The translations under genes and the position numbers were made by a program. The notes beneath the pieces are model-generated. The model searched no databases, was not told the DNA's origin, and saw nothing but the letters and a program-made list of their open reading frames with translations. Of a stretch of 64,000 bases of DNA, positions 50,990 through 59,921 are shown piece after piece. Each line of letters begins with the position of its first letter. Position 1 is the first letter of the stretch. Origin of the DNA: Paractinoplanes bogorensis (GTDB taxonomy: Bacteria > Actinomycetota > Actinomycetes > Mycobacteriales > Micromonosporaceae); contig NZ_JAHKKG010000002.1 of the NCBI RefSeq assembly GCF_018829635.1, positions 558,001-622,000 of the forward strand. The letters are read 5' to 3'.

Positions 50990-51829
50990 TTAGCGCCAGG
51001 TGTCCCCGGTGAGCCGCTCGTAGACCTCGACGTACCGGTTACGCGTGGCCTCGACAACTTCGTCCGGGATTTCCGGCCCAGGCGCCGTACGGTCCCAGTC
51101 GGTCAACGACGACGACCAGTCCCGCAGGAACTGCTTGTCGAGATACCGCTGCGTGCCCCCCGGCTTCCACTCGTCGGCAGCCCAGAACCGCGACGAATCC
51201 GGAGTGAGCAGCTCGTCCCCAAGAGTGAGCACGCCGTCTTTCGTCAGACCAAGCTCAATCTTGGTGTCCGCGATGATGATGCCCTTGGCCTTCGCGATCT
51301 CCTGACCACGGCGGTACACCTCGAGCGTGATCCGCTTGAGTTCGGCGGCCTGCTCTTTGCCAACCTTCGCTTCCACATCCGCGTAGGTCATGAACTCGTC
51401 ATGCCCCTCACCAGGCGGCACCTTGGTGGTAGGCGTGAAGATCGGCTCAGGCAGATCCGACCCTTCAATCAGCCCCGGCGGCAGTTCGACACCGCTCACT
51501 GCCCCGTCCCGCTCGTACTCCTTGAGCCCAGAGCCGGCCAGGTAACCCCGCGCGATGCACTCGACCATGACCATGTCGAGCCGCTCACACCTGACCGCGC
51601 GCCCCGCCCACTCAGCCGGCACGTCGGTGCTGGAGATGACGTGGTTCGGGACTACGTCGGCCAGCTGCTCGAACCACCAGAGGGAGAGCTGGGTGAGGAT
51701 CTTCCCTTTGTCCGGAACAGGCGTCGGAAGCACAACGTCGTAGATAGAGATCCGGTCAGACGCAACCAGAAGGATGTCCTGGTTGTCCGCGTAGACCTCA
51801 CGGACCTTCCCCGAGTGCAACAGCTCCAC
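50990..51829 (-). CDS. purC: Phosphoribosylaminoimidazole-succinocarboxamide synthase
   Basis: Ligates aspartate to CAIR with ATP in purine synthesis. The 279-residue protein begins LLHSGKVREVYADNQDILLVASDRISIYDVVLP, the SAICAR synthetase nucleotide-binding start. It continues with VVPNHVISS, VECIARGYLAGSGLKEY, PIFTPTTKVPPGEGHDEFM and IADTKIELGLTKDGVLTLGDELLTPDSSRFW, all diagnostic. The start is GTG 51829 with GGGGAG just upstream. Directly beyond it the DNA changes character into the helicase/kinase island, so purC may mark the left border of an acquired region. It is divergent from the helicase gene at 51944. Confidence 0.95.
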   Translation of the reverse strand: MELLHSGKVREVYADNQDILLVASDRISIYDVVLPTPVPDKGKILTQLSLWWFEQLADVVPNHVISSTDVPAEWAGRAVRCERLDMVMVECIARGYLAGSGLKEYERDGAVSGVELPPGLIEGSDLPEPIFTPTTKVPPGEGHDEFMTYADVEAKVGKEQAAELKRITLEVYRRGQEIAKAKGIIIADTKIELGLTKDGVLTLGDELLTPDSSRFWAADEWKPGGTQRYLDKQFLRDWSSSLTDWDRTAPGPEIPDEVVEATRNRYVEVYERLTGDTWR

Positions 51830-51870
51830 GTGCTCCCCTTAGCTCACCAGGCATACGGGGATCACGCTAT

Positions 51871-51921
51871 CCGACTGAAAGTCGGGAGGGTGCAGAGCCC
51901 AATCCCCCCTCGGGCTGCACC
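51871..51921. other. Two hairpins between purC and the helicase gene
   Basis: CCGACT-GAA-AGTCGG (51871-51885) is immediately followed by GGTGCAGAGCCC (51889-51900) pairing with GGGCTGCACC (51912-51921), one bulged A. The second hairpin's loop is AATCCCCCCTC with six consecutive C residues. It resembles half of a 6C-type RNA, but the first hairpin has no C-loop, so that class is not claimed. It may regulate either divergent gene or mark the island edge. Confidence 0.45.
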
Positions 51922-51943
51922 GCAAGTCCGGCACACTGACCCC

Positions 51944-54355
51944 GTGGCCGATCAAGTTTCTGCCGGACTCCTGCAGGTGAACTCTTCCGATCTGTCCCTC
52001 GGACCCCGCGCAGCAACCGTTCCCCCGTTGGTGGCTGGCACCTCATCCGACTCGACCGCAAGCCTGGCACACCATTTAGCTCAGCAGGTTATTCATGCGC
52101 TCGAGTCAGTACCGCTCGAGGATCGAGCTGTCTTGGGCGCGGAAGTAGTCCAAATCCTGACTAAAGCCCTCCAGAGCCAGGCAGCAGTCGGACTTCGCCT
52201 CGAGCCCTTCCAGGAGCGACTCCTGGAACTGATCGCGATCTCCCGGCTGAACGGCTACCGCAGCAACCTGCTGGTGTCGGCGACAGGTACCGGCAAGACG
52301 GTCATGGCTGCCGTGGACTACCTCCGGCTCCGCAATCGTCTCGGTCACGCACGCCTACTTTTTGTCGCACACCGGAAGGAGATCCTGAGCAAAGGCTTGG
52401 CGACCTTCCGGCAAGCGCTAGGAAACGACACGTTCGGCGAGCTTTGGGTTGGTGGAGAACGGCCAACGCGCTTTGACCACGTCTTCGCTTCAATCCAGAG
52501 TCTTGCCAGCGAACGCCTCGACCAGTTCGCTGAGGACCACTTTGACGTGATCATCGTCGACGAGTTCCATCATGCCGCGGCGAAGTCGTACGCCAAGCTG
52601 CTTAATAGGTTCAAACCACAGGAGTTGCTCGGGTTGACGGCGACTCCCGAACGGACCGATGGCTTACCGATCCTTCACTGGTTCAGCGACCGCATTGCCG
52701 CCGAACTTCGGTTGTGGGACGCGATCGAGCAGCATCGCTTGACGCCGTTCCTCTACTACGGGATTCACGACGGCATCGACCTTCGGGACGTGCCGTGGCG
52801 CCGTGGGCAGGGCTATGACGCTGATGCGCTATCCAACAAGTACGTTCGGGACGGCAACTGGGCACGGTTCGTGTTCCACCAACTCGCTGACCGCGTCGGC
52901 GACATAACGAAGATTCGCTGCCTGGGGTTCTGCGTAAGCATTACTCACGCCCAGCACATGGCCGAGCAGTTTCGTGAGCTTGGGCTCGCTGCCGTCGCGG
53001 TCTGGGGTACTACCTCCGAAGCCGACCGCGCAGCCGCCCTGGCCGACCTCGAAGCGGGTCGCTTGCAGGTCTTGTTCTCCGTCGACCTTTTCAATGAAGG
53101 GATAGACCTACCCACGGTTAACACCTTGTTGATGTTGCGTCCGACCGACAGCGCCACGCTCTTCCTGCAGCAACTCGGACGCGGCCTACGCAAGTCCATC
53201 GGCAAGACGGCATGCACCGTGCTCGACTTTGTCGGCCAGCACCGTCGAGAGTTTCGCTTCGATCGACGCTACCGGGCGTTCCTCGGAGGCAGCCGGCGCG
53301 ACCTTGAGACCGCAGTAGCGGAACAATTTCCTTACCTGCCAGCGGGCTGTCACATGGAACTCGACGCCGTCGCGCAAGAAATCGTCCTTCGCAACGTCCG
53401 TGACGCTGTCCCAACGAGGTGGTCCGCCAAGGTTACCGAGCTCCGGGCACTCCATGAGGCGCGCGGCGAAGCATCGCTCGTCGAGTATCTCCACGAGACC
53501 GGCCTCGAACTTCTCGATCTCTACGAAGGAAACCATTCCTGGTCAAACCTGCGCCAGGATGCTGGGTTGCCTGTAGAGGCAAGAGGCCCAAACGAGGAGG
53601 CGATGCGTCGTGCCATCGGCAGGCTTCTCCACGTTGACGATCACCAGCGCCTTGGCACATACCTCAAGTTTCTGACCGCCGACCCTCCCCGGGTCGCGGC
53701 CTTGGAGATCATCGAACAGCGACTCCTACGCATGCTGGTGGCCAGCATGTGCAACCAGGTACTGGCCAAGCACGACAGTTTGCAGCAAGCGACAGATCTA
53801 CTGTGGGCTCATCCGCAGGTGTGTGCCGAGCTACGCGAACTGCTCACGGATCTGCAGGACACGCCGAACCATCTCCACCATTCAGCGCTGCCAGATGTCC
53901 CGCTACAGGTTCATGCGCGCTACACGCGTATTGAGATCCTCGCCGCCATCGGCGCGGGCAGCGGAGCAAAGACTCCCGAGTGGCGGGAGGGGGTGTACGA
54001 CGCGGCGGGCATCGGCGCCGACGTCTTCCTCTTCACGCTCGACAAAACCAGCAAGAAGTTTTCACCGACGACCCGGTACCACGACTACGCGATCAGCCCG
54101 GAGCTGATCCATTGGGAGAGCCAGTCCGGGACCACCTCGAACAGCCCGACGGGTCGGAGATATCAACAGCACGAAGCGATGGGTCGACACATCCTGCTCT
54201 TTGCGCGGAGCAGCGTAAATGACCGTGCGTTCTGGTTCCTCGGCCGCGCCTCCTACGTGAGCCACCAGGGAGAACAACCGATGGCAGTGACGTGGCGCTT
54301 AGAGACTCCGCTGTCCGGCGACCTCTTTGCCACCTTCGCCGCGGCGGTCGCCTGA
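51944..54355 (+). CDS. SF2 DEAD/DEAH-box helicase with C-terminal DUF3427-like domain
   Basis: An 803-residue protein starting at GTG 51944. The helicase core shows FQERLLELIAI (Q-motif region), Walker A SATGTGKTVMAAVDYL (near residue 110), DVIIVDEFHHAAA (motif II, DEFH), GLTATPERTDGL (motif III) and DLFNEGIDLPTVNTLLMLRPTDSATLFLQQLGRGLRK (motifs V-VI). The C-terminal region (ADVFLFTLDKTSKKFSPTTRYHDYAI, INSPTGRRYQQHEAMGRHILLF as read nearby, FWFLGRASYV) matches DUF3427. Proteins of this type often carry an N-terminal PLD nuclease, which is missing here. CACACT lies 6 nt before the GTG, so it may be leaderless. Likely a DNA translocase of a defence locus. Confidence 0.88.
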   Translation: MADQVSAGLLQVNSSDLSLGPRAATVPPLVAGTSSDSTASLAHHLAQQVIHALESVPLEDRAVLGAEVVQILTKALQSQAAVGLRLEPFQERLLELIAISRLNGYRSNLLVSATGTGKTVMAAVDYLRLRNRLGHARLLFVAHRKEILSKGLATFRQALGNDTFGELWVGGERPTRFDHVFASIQSLASERLDQFAEDHFDVIIVDEFHHAAAKSYAKLLNRFKPQELLGLTATPERTDGLPILHWFSDRIAAELRLWDAIEQHRLTPFLYYGIHDGIDLRDVPWRRGQGYDADALSNKYVRDGNWARFVFHQLADRVGDITKIRCLGFCVSITHAQHMAEQFRELGLAAVAVWGTTSEADRAAALADLEAGRLQVLFSVDLFNEGIDLPTVNTLLMLRPTDSATLFLQQLGRGLRKSIGKTACTVLDFVGQHRREFRFDRRYRAFLGGSRRDLETAVAEQFPYLPAGCHMELDAVAQEIVLRNVRDAVPTRWSAKVTELRALHEARGEASLVEYLHETGLELLDLYEGNHSWSNLRQDAGLPVEARGPNEEAMRRAIGRLLHVDDHQRLGTYLKFLTADPPRVAALEIIEQRLLRMLVASMCNQVLAKHDSLQQATDLLWAHPQVCAELRELLTDLQDTPNHLHHSALPDVPLQVHARYTRIEILAAIGAGSGAKTPEWREGVYDAAGIGADVFLFTLDKTSKKFSPTTRYHDYAISPELIHWESQSGTTSNSPTGRRYQQHEAMGRHILLFARSSVNDRAFWFLGRASYVSHQGEQPMAVTWRLETPLSGDLFATFAAAVA

Positions 54356-54577
54356 CAGCCTCCGCCTACACGAGAGCTTCTGATCACTCGTTCCTCGCAG
54401 GTCTCGCATATCACTGTCCTGAGTAGCGCCATGCCAAGATCGGCCGGCCGGCCGGGCATCGGGCTCGACCGGCCGATGGCTCGTCATTCGTTCATTCCAG
54501 ATCTGTAGATCATTTTGGATGAACGGATAACCGCGATGGCGAGGCGACAACGACATTTCCTGTGGTAAAACCTAAAA
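54356..54577 (+). other. Spacer before the four-gene defence operon
   Basis: A 222-bp spacer with A/T-rich sequence just before the next ATG (GGTAAAACCTAAAA, 54560-54577), unlike typical local promoters. It should carry the operon promoter. No ribosome binding site was seen, so this start may be leaderless too. No gene was recognised. Confidence 0.4.
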
Positions 54578-56143
54578 ATGCAGCGCCAAAATGGCCTAAC
54601 CGAGATGTTTGCGCAAGCTTGTGAGCAGCTGGGGATGAGAGCGTTCACACCCAACATAAGCGCCTGGCCGGATGTTGTGGTGCTCGACAGTAAGCGGTCA
54701 TTACTTGCGGTTGATGTTGTTGATGAGACGATTGAGCCCCGCGACCGTACAGCAACGGTCTCGCTTAACCGGAAAATATCGAACCTCCGTGACGACATCC
54801 CGATGATCGCCGACCTGCAAATGGTCCGCAGAGTACTAATGCCCGGCTCCTCCGTAAGCGGCACGGTCCTCCTCGGCGCCGATGACGTTGCGGCCGGCAT
54901 CTGGCTCGAGGGCTGGCCCCAGGTGGAGGTCTCCATCGAGGCGCTAGACGAGGTGGAGCGCAAGCTGACCCCCGCGCTCCAGTTCGCCGAGGTCCCGATA
55001 CGGGCGGTGACGGACGCCGGTGCTGACGCCCGCGCTGACCGCAGGCTGGTCCTCGACAGCCGCCAAGCCGACATAGCTACTCGAACCATTACCGATGTCG
55101 CCATTCTCCGAGGCCCGCCGGGAAGTGGCAAGACGCTGGTTCTAGCCGCCCGGGCACGTTGGCTCGCCCAAAATAATCCGAACTGGGTAATTCAGATCTT
55201 GTGTTTTAACCGCCTTTTAGTCCCTTATCTGCGCAGCCTTGTCGAGGAAAAACCAAACGTGCACGTCAGCACTTTTGGTCGATTCGCACGTGCACAGGGC
55301 CACAGCCTCAACCTCAGCGAGGAAGCAAAGGCCGACGCGGATCTCCAAAAGTCGATAAACCGCGGGATCGTACCCACACTCGACGCCTTACTGATAGACG
55401 AATGGCAAGACTTCCTTCCGGCCTGGACAACATTCGCTTTCGCCACTCTCCGCCCGCACCGAGGCGGAGCGCTCTTGGCCGGCGATCGAATCCAGGCGCT
55501 GTACTGGGACGCGGACAACGACAAAGCGCTCGCTGAGCGGGCGGTCGAAGAGATCGACCTGACCCAGCCGTACCGCTGCACTGCTCCCATCCTGCACGTG
55601 GCCGAAGCACTCGATCCCGCTTACACCGTCACCGGGATCGATGATGCACCCGATGGCGAGCCGGTCGATCTCGTTTGGGCCGACTCACCGCGCGATCAGG
55701 CCGATGCCGTCGCTGCGGACGTGAAGCTCTTGCTAGCCGATGACCGCCGACTAGACGAAATCGGCATTTTGGTTACTTACAAGCGATTGGTCGGCGCTGT
55801 GTGTCACGCGTTGGCGGATCGCGATATTCCGTACCGCCTGGTCAAGTCCAGCGGTGCTGACGACTACCAACACGGCTTGCCAGCGGTCACCGTGATGACC
55901 GTGCACTCGGCGAAGGGCTATGAGTTCGCTGTGGTGTTCCTCGTAGGCCTGGAGGGCCTACCTCGGCCGGACACCGCCGAGAACGCCCGTTGGGGTCGAG
56001 TCGGTTATGTGGGCGCCACACGCGCCAGAGACCAGTTGGTGATCACCTATTCCAAGGACGGCCACTACCTCGACCGCCTGCGCGCGCTGCCTAACCACAC
56101 GCGCCGTTGGACGTGGCCTGACGACTACCCCGAAGGAGCCTGA
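54578..56143 (+). CDS. UvrD-like SF1 helicase with an extra N-terminal domain
   Basis: A 521-residue protein. Residues 1-165 are of unknown fold (MQRQNGLTEMFAQACEQLGM ... VRRVLMPGSSVSGTVLLGADDVAAGIWLEGWPQVEV). They include a VVVLDSKRSLLAVDVVDE segment like a nuclease-fold strand pair. The helicase core follows: Walker A LRGPPGSGKTLVLAA (near 178), LLIDEWQDF (near 272), GGALLAGDRIQALYW, TVMTVHSAKGYEFAVVFLVGLEG (motif V) and VGYVGATRARDQLVITYS (motif VI). It lacks the long 1B/2B domains of UvrD, so it is a compact form. Only 4 nt separate it from the kinase gene. DNA unwinding or nuclease-associated role inferred. Confidence 0.85.
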   Translation: MQRQNGLTEMFAQACEQLGMRAFTPNISAWPDVVVLDSKRSLLAVDVVDETIEPRDRTATVSLNRKISNLRDDIPMIADLQMVRRVLMPGSSVSGTVLLGADDVAAGIWLEGWPQVEVSIEALDEVERKLTPALQFAEVPIRAVTDAGADARADRRLVLDSRQADIATRTITDVAILRGPPGSGKTLVLAARARWLAQNNPNWVIQILCFNRLLVPYLRSLVEEKPNVHVSTFGRFARAQGHSLNLSEEAKADADLQKSINRGIVPTLDALLIDEWQDFLPAWTTFAFATLRPHRGGALLAGDRIQALYWDADNDKALAERAVEEIDLTQPYRCTAPILHVAEALDPAYTVTGIDDAPDGEPVDLVWADSPRDQADAVAADVKLLLADDRRLDEIGILVTYKRLVGAVCHALADRDIPYRLVKSSGADDYQHGLPAVTVMTVHSAKGYEFAVVFLVGLEGLPRPDTAENARWGRVGYVGATRARDQLVITYSKDGHYLDRLRALPNHTRRWTWPDDYPEGA

Positions 56144-56147
56144 GACC

Positions 56148-59100
56148 GTGGCCGAGCTACTAGTTCTTGGGGACTGGGAAGGGCCTGGAGAGGAACGGAC
56201 GGCTAAGAGTCTCGCCGCTGAACTGCCGCCGAGCTGGGAAATCATCGCGGGGCGCAAACTCCCCGGCAAGGACCGAGACGACGTCGACCTGTTGGTTGTC
56301 GGCGAGCAGTTGGTCTTCTTGCTCGAGGAGAAGTCCTGGGGGCCGGCGATTGTTGCTGGCGATACGCGCTGGGAGGTCAAAGGGCAGTACCGTCCGAACC
56401 CGTTGGATCGCGCGAACCACCTTGCCCGTGTTGTCGCTGGGTGGCTTCGCGACAAGGTACCGAATTGGTCGGATGCAGCTAAGAAGCAGAAACGCGTAGT
56501 TGCCGGTGTAGTGCTGAGCCATCCGCACCTTCAACTTTTCGCAGCGAGAGAGCACGACCCACGGGAGTTGATTCTGCCGTTGTCGACGGCGGCGCGAACT
56601 CTCGTCGACCTAGACAAGGCGGCGAGCCCTGGCCTGACGCCGCTACGTGCTAGAGCTCTGGCTGTCCTACGCGGGCTAGGCCAGCGTGGACCTCGGATTC
56701 AAAACATCGGGTCCTACGTCGTGCAACAGGAGTTGGCCCCAATTGGCCGCGCGCGGTGTTTCCGTGCGCACCAGGACGGGCAGGAGGTACTCCTCCGGTG
56801 CTACCCGCTTTATGGGTGGGACAACGACGATCCCGAGACGTTCATCCGCCGTGAAGAGCATGCGATTCGGACTCTCGCCACCCAGGGCCGTGCTACTCAG
56901 GGACGGACATGGCAAGCCCAACCGGTGTTTAAAGACGAAGACCATCAGTGGCTTGTCGTGGTGGTGGTTCCACCGGTGGAGACGCGAAACCTCGCGGTCT
57001 CGGTGGCTGAAGCGGACCCGGCGCGACCGCTCCCTACGGATCTGGCCCGAGGCGTCATACAGGACGCGTTCCAGGCGCTCGCCGAAGTGCACGAGACCGG
57101 GATTACCCACCGGGCGTTACACCCCCGGCGGATCTGGCTCGGCCGGCAGATGCGGGTCTGCTTCAGCGACTTCTACTGCGCACGGATTGCCGGAGCGCAG
57201 AGCATCGCGTTGTTCGTTGACGACGGCGATCTCGGCCAGCCATATCGTGCCCCCGAGTGCGAAAGCAGCCTCGTACTCGCTACGTCTGCATCCGATGTCT
57301 ATTCGCTGGCACTGTCGTTAGCCGGTTGGCTCATGGGTGAGACGTCCGATACTCCGAACGCCGTGGCAGTCGCCGAGGCGCTGAGCAGCCACGATCTCGT
57401 CGGTGAATTACTCATCGAGTGTCTGAACACCAATCCGAAGAGTCGACCAACAGCCGTGGACGCCGTGGACCGGCTTAGGCCGGAGACTGCTGTCGAGAGT
57501 CCTCCGCGACCGGAAACCAATGTCTTCGCCGTCGGTCAGACGATTCAGGAGCGGTATCAAATCAAGAGGCAGCTCGGTCAGGGCAGCTACGCCACCACAT
57601 GGCAGGCATGGGATGTCGATCGCCAGCAGACGATGGTGTTGAAGGAGTTTCACAGCGCCCGATCAGCAGCACATACCGAGTATGCGTTCGCCGACAAGTT
57701 CCGGAACAACTCGTGCGCCAAGGTCTATGACGTCCAGCTCAAGACTCCTCCAGGATTCCTGGTACTCGAATACATCGATGGCGAAAATCTTCGCGACCGG
57801 GCACGCCTGGCCCCCATCGATTTGGGCCTGGCCCGCCGGATCGCCAAGCGGATCTTGGACGCGCTGAGCTACATCCACGGCCTTAACCGCGTCCACGCGG
57901 ACGTCAGCCCCGGGAACATCATCGTCAACCCCGATGACGAGGCCTTCCTCATCGACTTCGGGCTGGCGGCGGTCGTGGGGGAGCAGGGGAGCGTCGGCAC
58001 GCCAGCCGTGATGGCACCGGAGGTTCTCGACGGACAGCACGTCTCCACCCAGAGCGATCTGTATTCGTTCGCGGCGAGTCTCGCAATGGCCATGCTGGGC
58101 CGAGCGCCCTATGTCGGAGACGCATCGGACGGCGCCATGCGGGATAGTACTCCGGCCCCTCCCACGCCGCGCGAACGCGAGTCGTGGGGTCCGGAAGGCG
58201 CAGCCTTCCTCGACGCACTGTTCCGAGCCTTGGACCCGGCTCCGGCCAATCGGCCGGCCGACGCGAGAGAGCTCGACCGGCTACTCGACATCGCCCAGCC
58301 GAACGTCCCCGCGTCAGGAAAGGAACAGATCAACCCCACCGTCAACGATCTGCGAGCACTCTATCGGGGCAGCTCCGGAGGCAACGCCGGAAATCGAGGT
58401 CTGGACGATCCATTCGCCGAGGACACCTACGTGCAGACCCGGCTCGACAACGAGCTGCTGCCCGCGATCCTCGACGGTCAGCTGCAAACTCTTCTTTTGA
58501 CCGGGAACCCGGGTGACGGAAAGACGTCGTTCCTGGCCAAGGTCTATACGGAGCTTGTCGCTCGAGGCGGCGTCGCGGTACGGAAGGATCCGGCCGGCTG
58601 GCAAATCGATCGCGACGGGCGATCCTTCTTCGCGGTCTACGACGCAAGCGAGTCCCATGAGGGCGCCTCATCCGACGACCTCCTTCAGGCGGCGTTAGGC
58701 GATCCGGCGGAAGCTAGTAATAGGACGACGCTCATCGCGGCCAACGACGGCCGGCTACTCCAGTTCTTCGAAGACTTCGATGACGTGTACGGGGACATCG
58801 CGCACGAAGTCCGTCAGCAGATCCACCGGGGCGCCTCGGCCACCCCCAAGGTCACTGTGGTTGATCTCAAGCAGCGTGCCCTCGCCAACCTCGAGCGTCA
58901 GGGCCTGGCGGCCGACATCATTGACAACTTCGTTCAGGACCACCGCTGGGAGATCTGCTCGACATGTGCATCACGCGACATGTGCCCCATTCGCAAGAAC
59001 GCGGACGGGCTGCAGAACGATGCCCGGGAAGCGGCGGTCGAGCTCATCCTGATTAGCCACCTTCGGCGACGACGGCGGGCAACCTTCCGAGACGTACGAT

Positions 59101-59921
59101 CCGCGATCGCCTGGCTCATCACAGGCGACCACACCTGCGCCGAAGTCCACGAGGCCCGCCAACAGGGACTCGACCTCTCTCGCGATACCTCCTATCTACT
59201 GGCCGACCTCGCCTTTGACCCGGACTGCGGTGACTATCTCGTGCGGGAATGGACTGACATGGACCCGGCGCTGGTAGCCGCGCCCGAGGTAGAACGAGCG
59301 GCGAGGATGGACCGAGCGCTGCATTCCGACCCGGCACTGTTTAATCCCCGAGCGGCGATGGCCGCCTTCCGAGGCCTCTTTATGGGCACCTGGTCCGCCG
59401 ACAACATCACCACACGCGATCGAGTCCGCGCCTACAGGTACCTGCCCGATTTCATCGACATGCTTCTCGACCCGACAAGCGGTCGATACCTCGAGCGCAT
59501 TCTCCTAGGAGCGAGCCGACTGGTCGGAGCCCCGCTCTATGACAAACAGGGGCTGGCCATCCGGGAAGGGGATCTGAGCAGCGGATGGGCTGTCCTGAAG
59601 TCGATCCCCATGGACCAGTTCACGCTGCGCGCTGACGGCGGCGGCCAGGAGTTCGTCGAGTCCATACCCGACCGACTGACCCTGCGGCATGAGGCCGGCC
59701 CGAGTACCCCGCTCACTCTTGACTCGGTCGAACTGCTCCTACGCGCGGCCGACGGCGAGATTCTCAACGACGTCCACTCCGACGCGGTGCGACAAGAGCT
59801 CGACGGCTTCGCCGCCCAATTACGGCGGCAGAGCGCCACGATTGTGCAGATTATTGATCCGGCCGGATCAACCGCGGTGGCAACCCGGCTCGGACAGCGA
59901 ATCCACCTGGATGTCCAATGA
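56148..59921 (+). CDS. NERD / pseudokinase / protein kinase / P-loop ATPase fusion
   Basis: A 1257-residue protein starting at GTG 56148. In order: a NERD nuclease-related domain (about 15-150; KDRDDVDLLVV and FLLEEKSW supply the D and ExK). Then a degenerate kinase domain (about 200-450), where HRD reads HRALHP and DFG reads DFYCAR. Then a second kinase domain (about 467-740) with G-loop LGQGSYATTW, VLKEF, HADVSPGNIIVN, FLIDFGLAAVV and MAPEVL, probably active. Last a P-loop ATPase (about 770-1257) with LLTGNPGDGKTSFLAKVY and a cysteine knuckle CSTCASRDMCPIRKN, like DptF of the Dnd restriction system. PglW of BREX/Pgl is another NERD-kinase. The stop overlaps the next start (ATGA). Role in phage defence inferred. 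Confidence 0.85.
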   Translation: MAELLVLGDWEGPGEERTAKSLAAELPPSWEIIAGRKLPGKDRDDVDLLVVGEQLVFLLEEKSWGPAIVAGDTRWEVKGQYRPNPLDRANHLARVVAGWLRDKVPNWSDAAKKQKRVVAGVVLSHPHLQLFAAREHDPRELILPLSTAARTLVDLDKAASPGLTPLRARALAVLRGLGQRGPRIQNIGSYVVQQELAPIGRARCFRAHQDGQEVLLRCYPLYGWDNDDPETFIRREEHAIRTLATQGRATQGRTWQAQPVFKDEDHQWLVVVVVPPVETRNLAVSVAEADPARPLPTDLARGVIQDAFQALAEVHETGITHRALHPRRIWLGRQMRVCFSDFYCARIAGAQSIALFVDDGDLGQPYRAPECESSLVLATSASDVYSLALSLAGWLMGETSDTPNAVAVAEALSSHDLVGELLIECLNTNPKSRPTAVDAVDRLRPETAVESPPRPETNVFAVGQTIQERYQIKRQLGQGSYATTWQAWDVDRQQTMVLKEFHSARSAAHTEYAFADKFRNNSCAKVYDVQLKTPPGFLVLEYIDGENLRDRARLAPIDLGLARRIAKRILDALSYIHGLNRVHADVSPGNIIVNPDDEAFLIDFGLAAVVGEQGSVGTPAVMAPEVLDGQHVSTQSDLYSFAASLAMAMLGRAPYVGDASDGAMRDSTPAPPTPRERESWGPEGAAFLDALFRALDPAPANRPADARELDRLLDIAQPNVPASGKEQINPTVNDLRALYRGSSGGNAGNRGLDDPFAEDTYVQTRLDNELLPAILDGQLQTLLLTGNPGDGKTSFLAKVYTELVARGGVAVRKDPAGWQIDRDGRSFFAVYDASESHEGASSDDLLQAALGDPAEASNRTTLIAANDGRLLQFFEDFDDVYGDIAHEVRQQIHRGASATPKVTVVDLKQRALANLERQGLAADIIDNFVQDHRWEICSTCASRDMCPIRKNADGLQNDAREAAVELILISHLRRRRRATFRDVRSAIAWLITGDHTCAEVHEARQQGLDLSRDTSYLLADLAFDPDCGDYLVREWTDMDPALVAAPEVERAARMDRALHSDPALFNPRAAMAAFRGLFMGTWSADNITTRDRVRAYRYLPDFIDMLLDPTSGRYLERILLGASRLVGAPLYDKQGLAIREGDLSSGWAVLKSIPMDQFTLRADGGGQEFVESIPDRLTLRHEAGPSTPLTLDSVELLLRAADGEILNDVHSDAVRQELDGFAAQLRRQSATIVQIIDPAGSTAVATRLGQRIHLDVQ

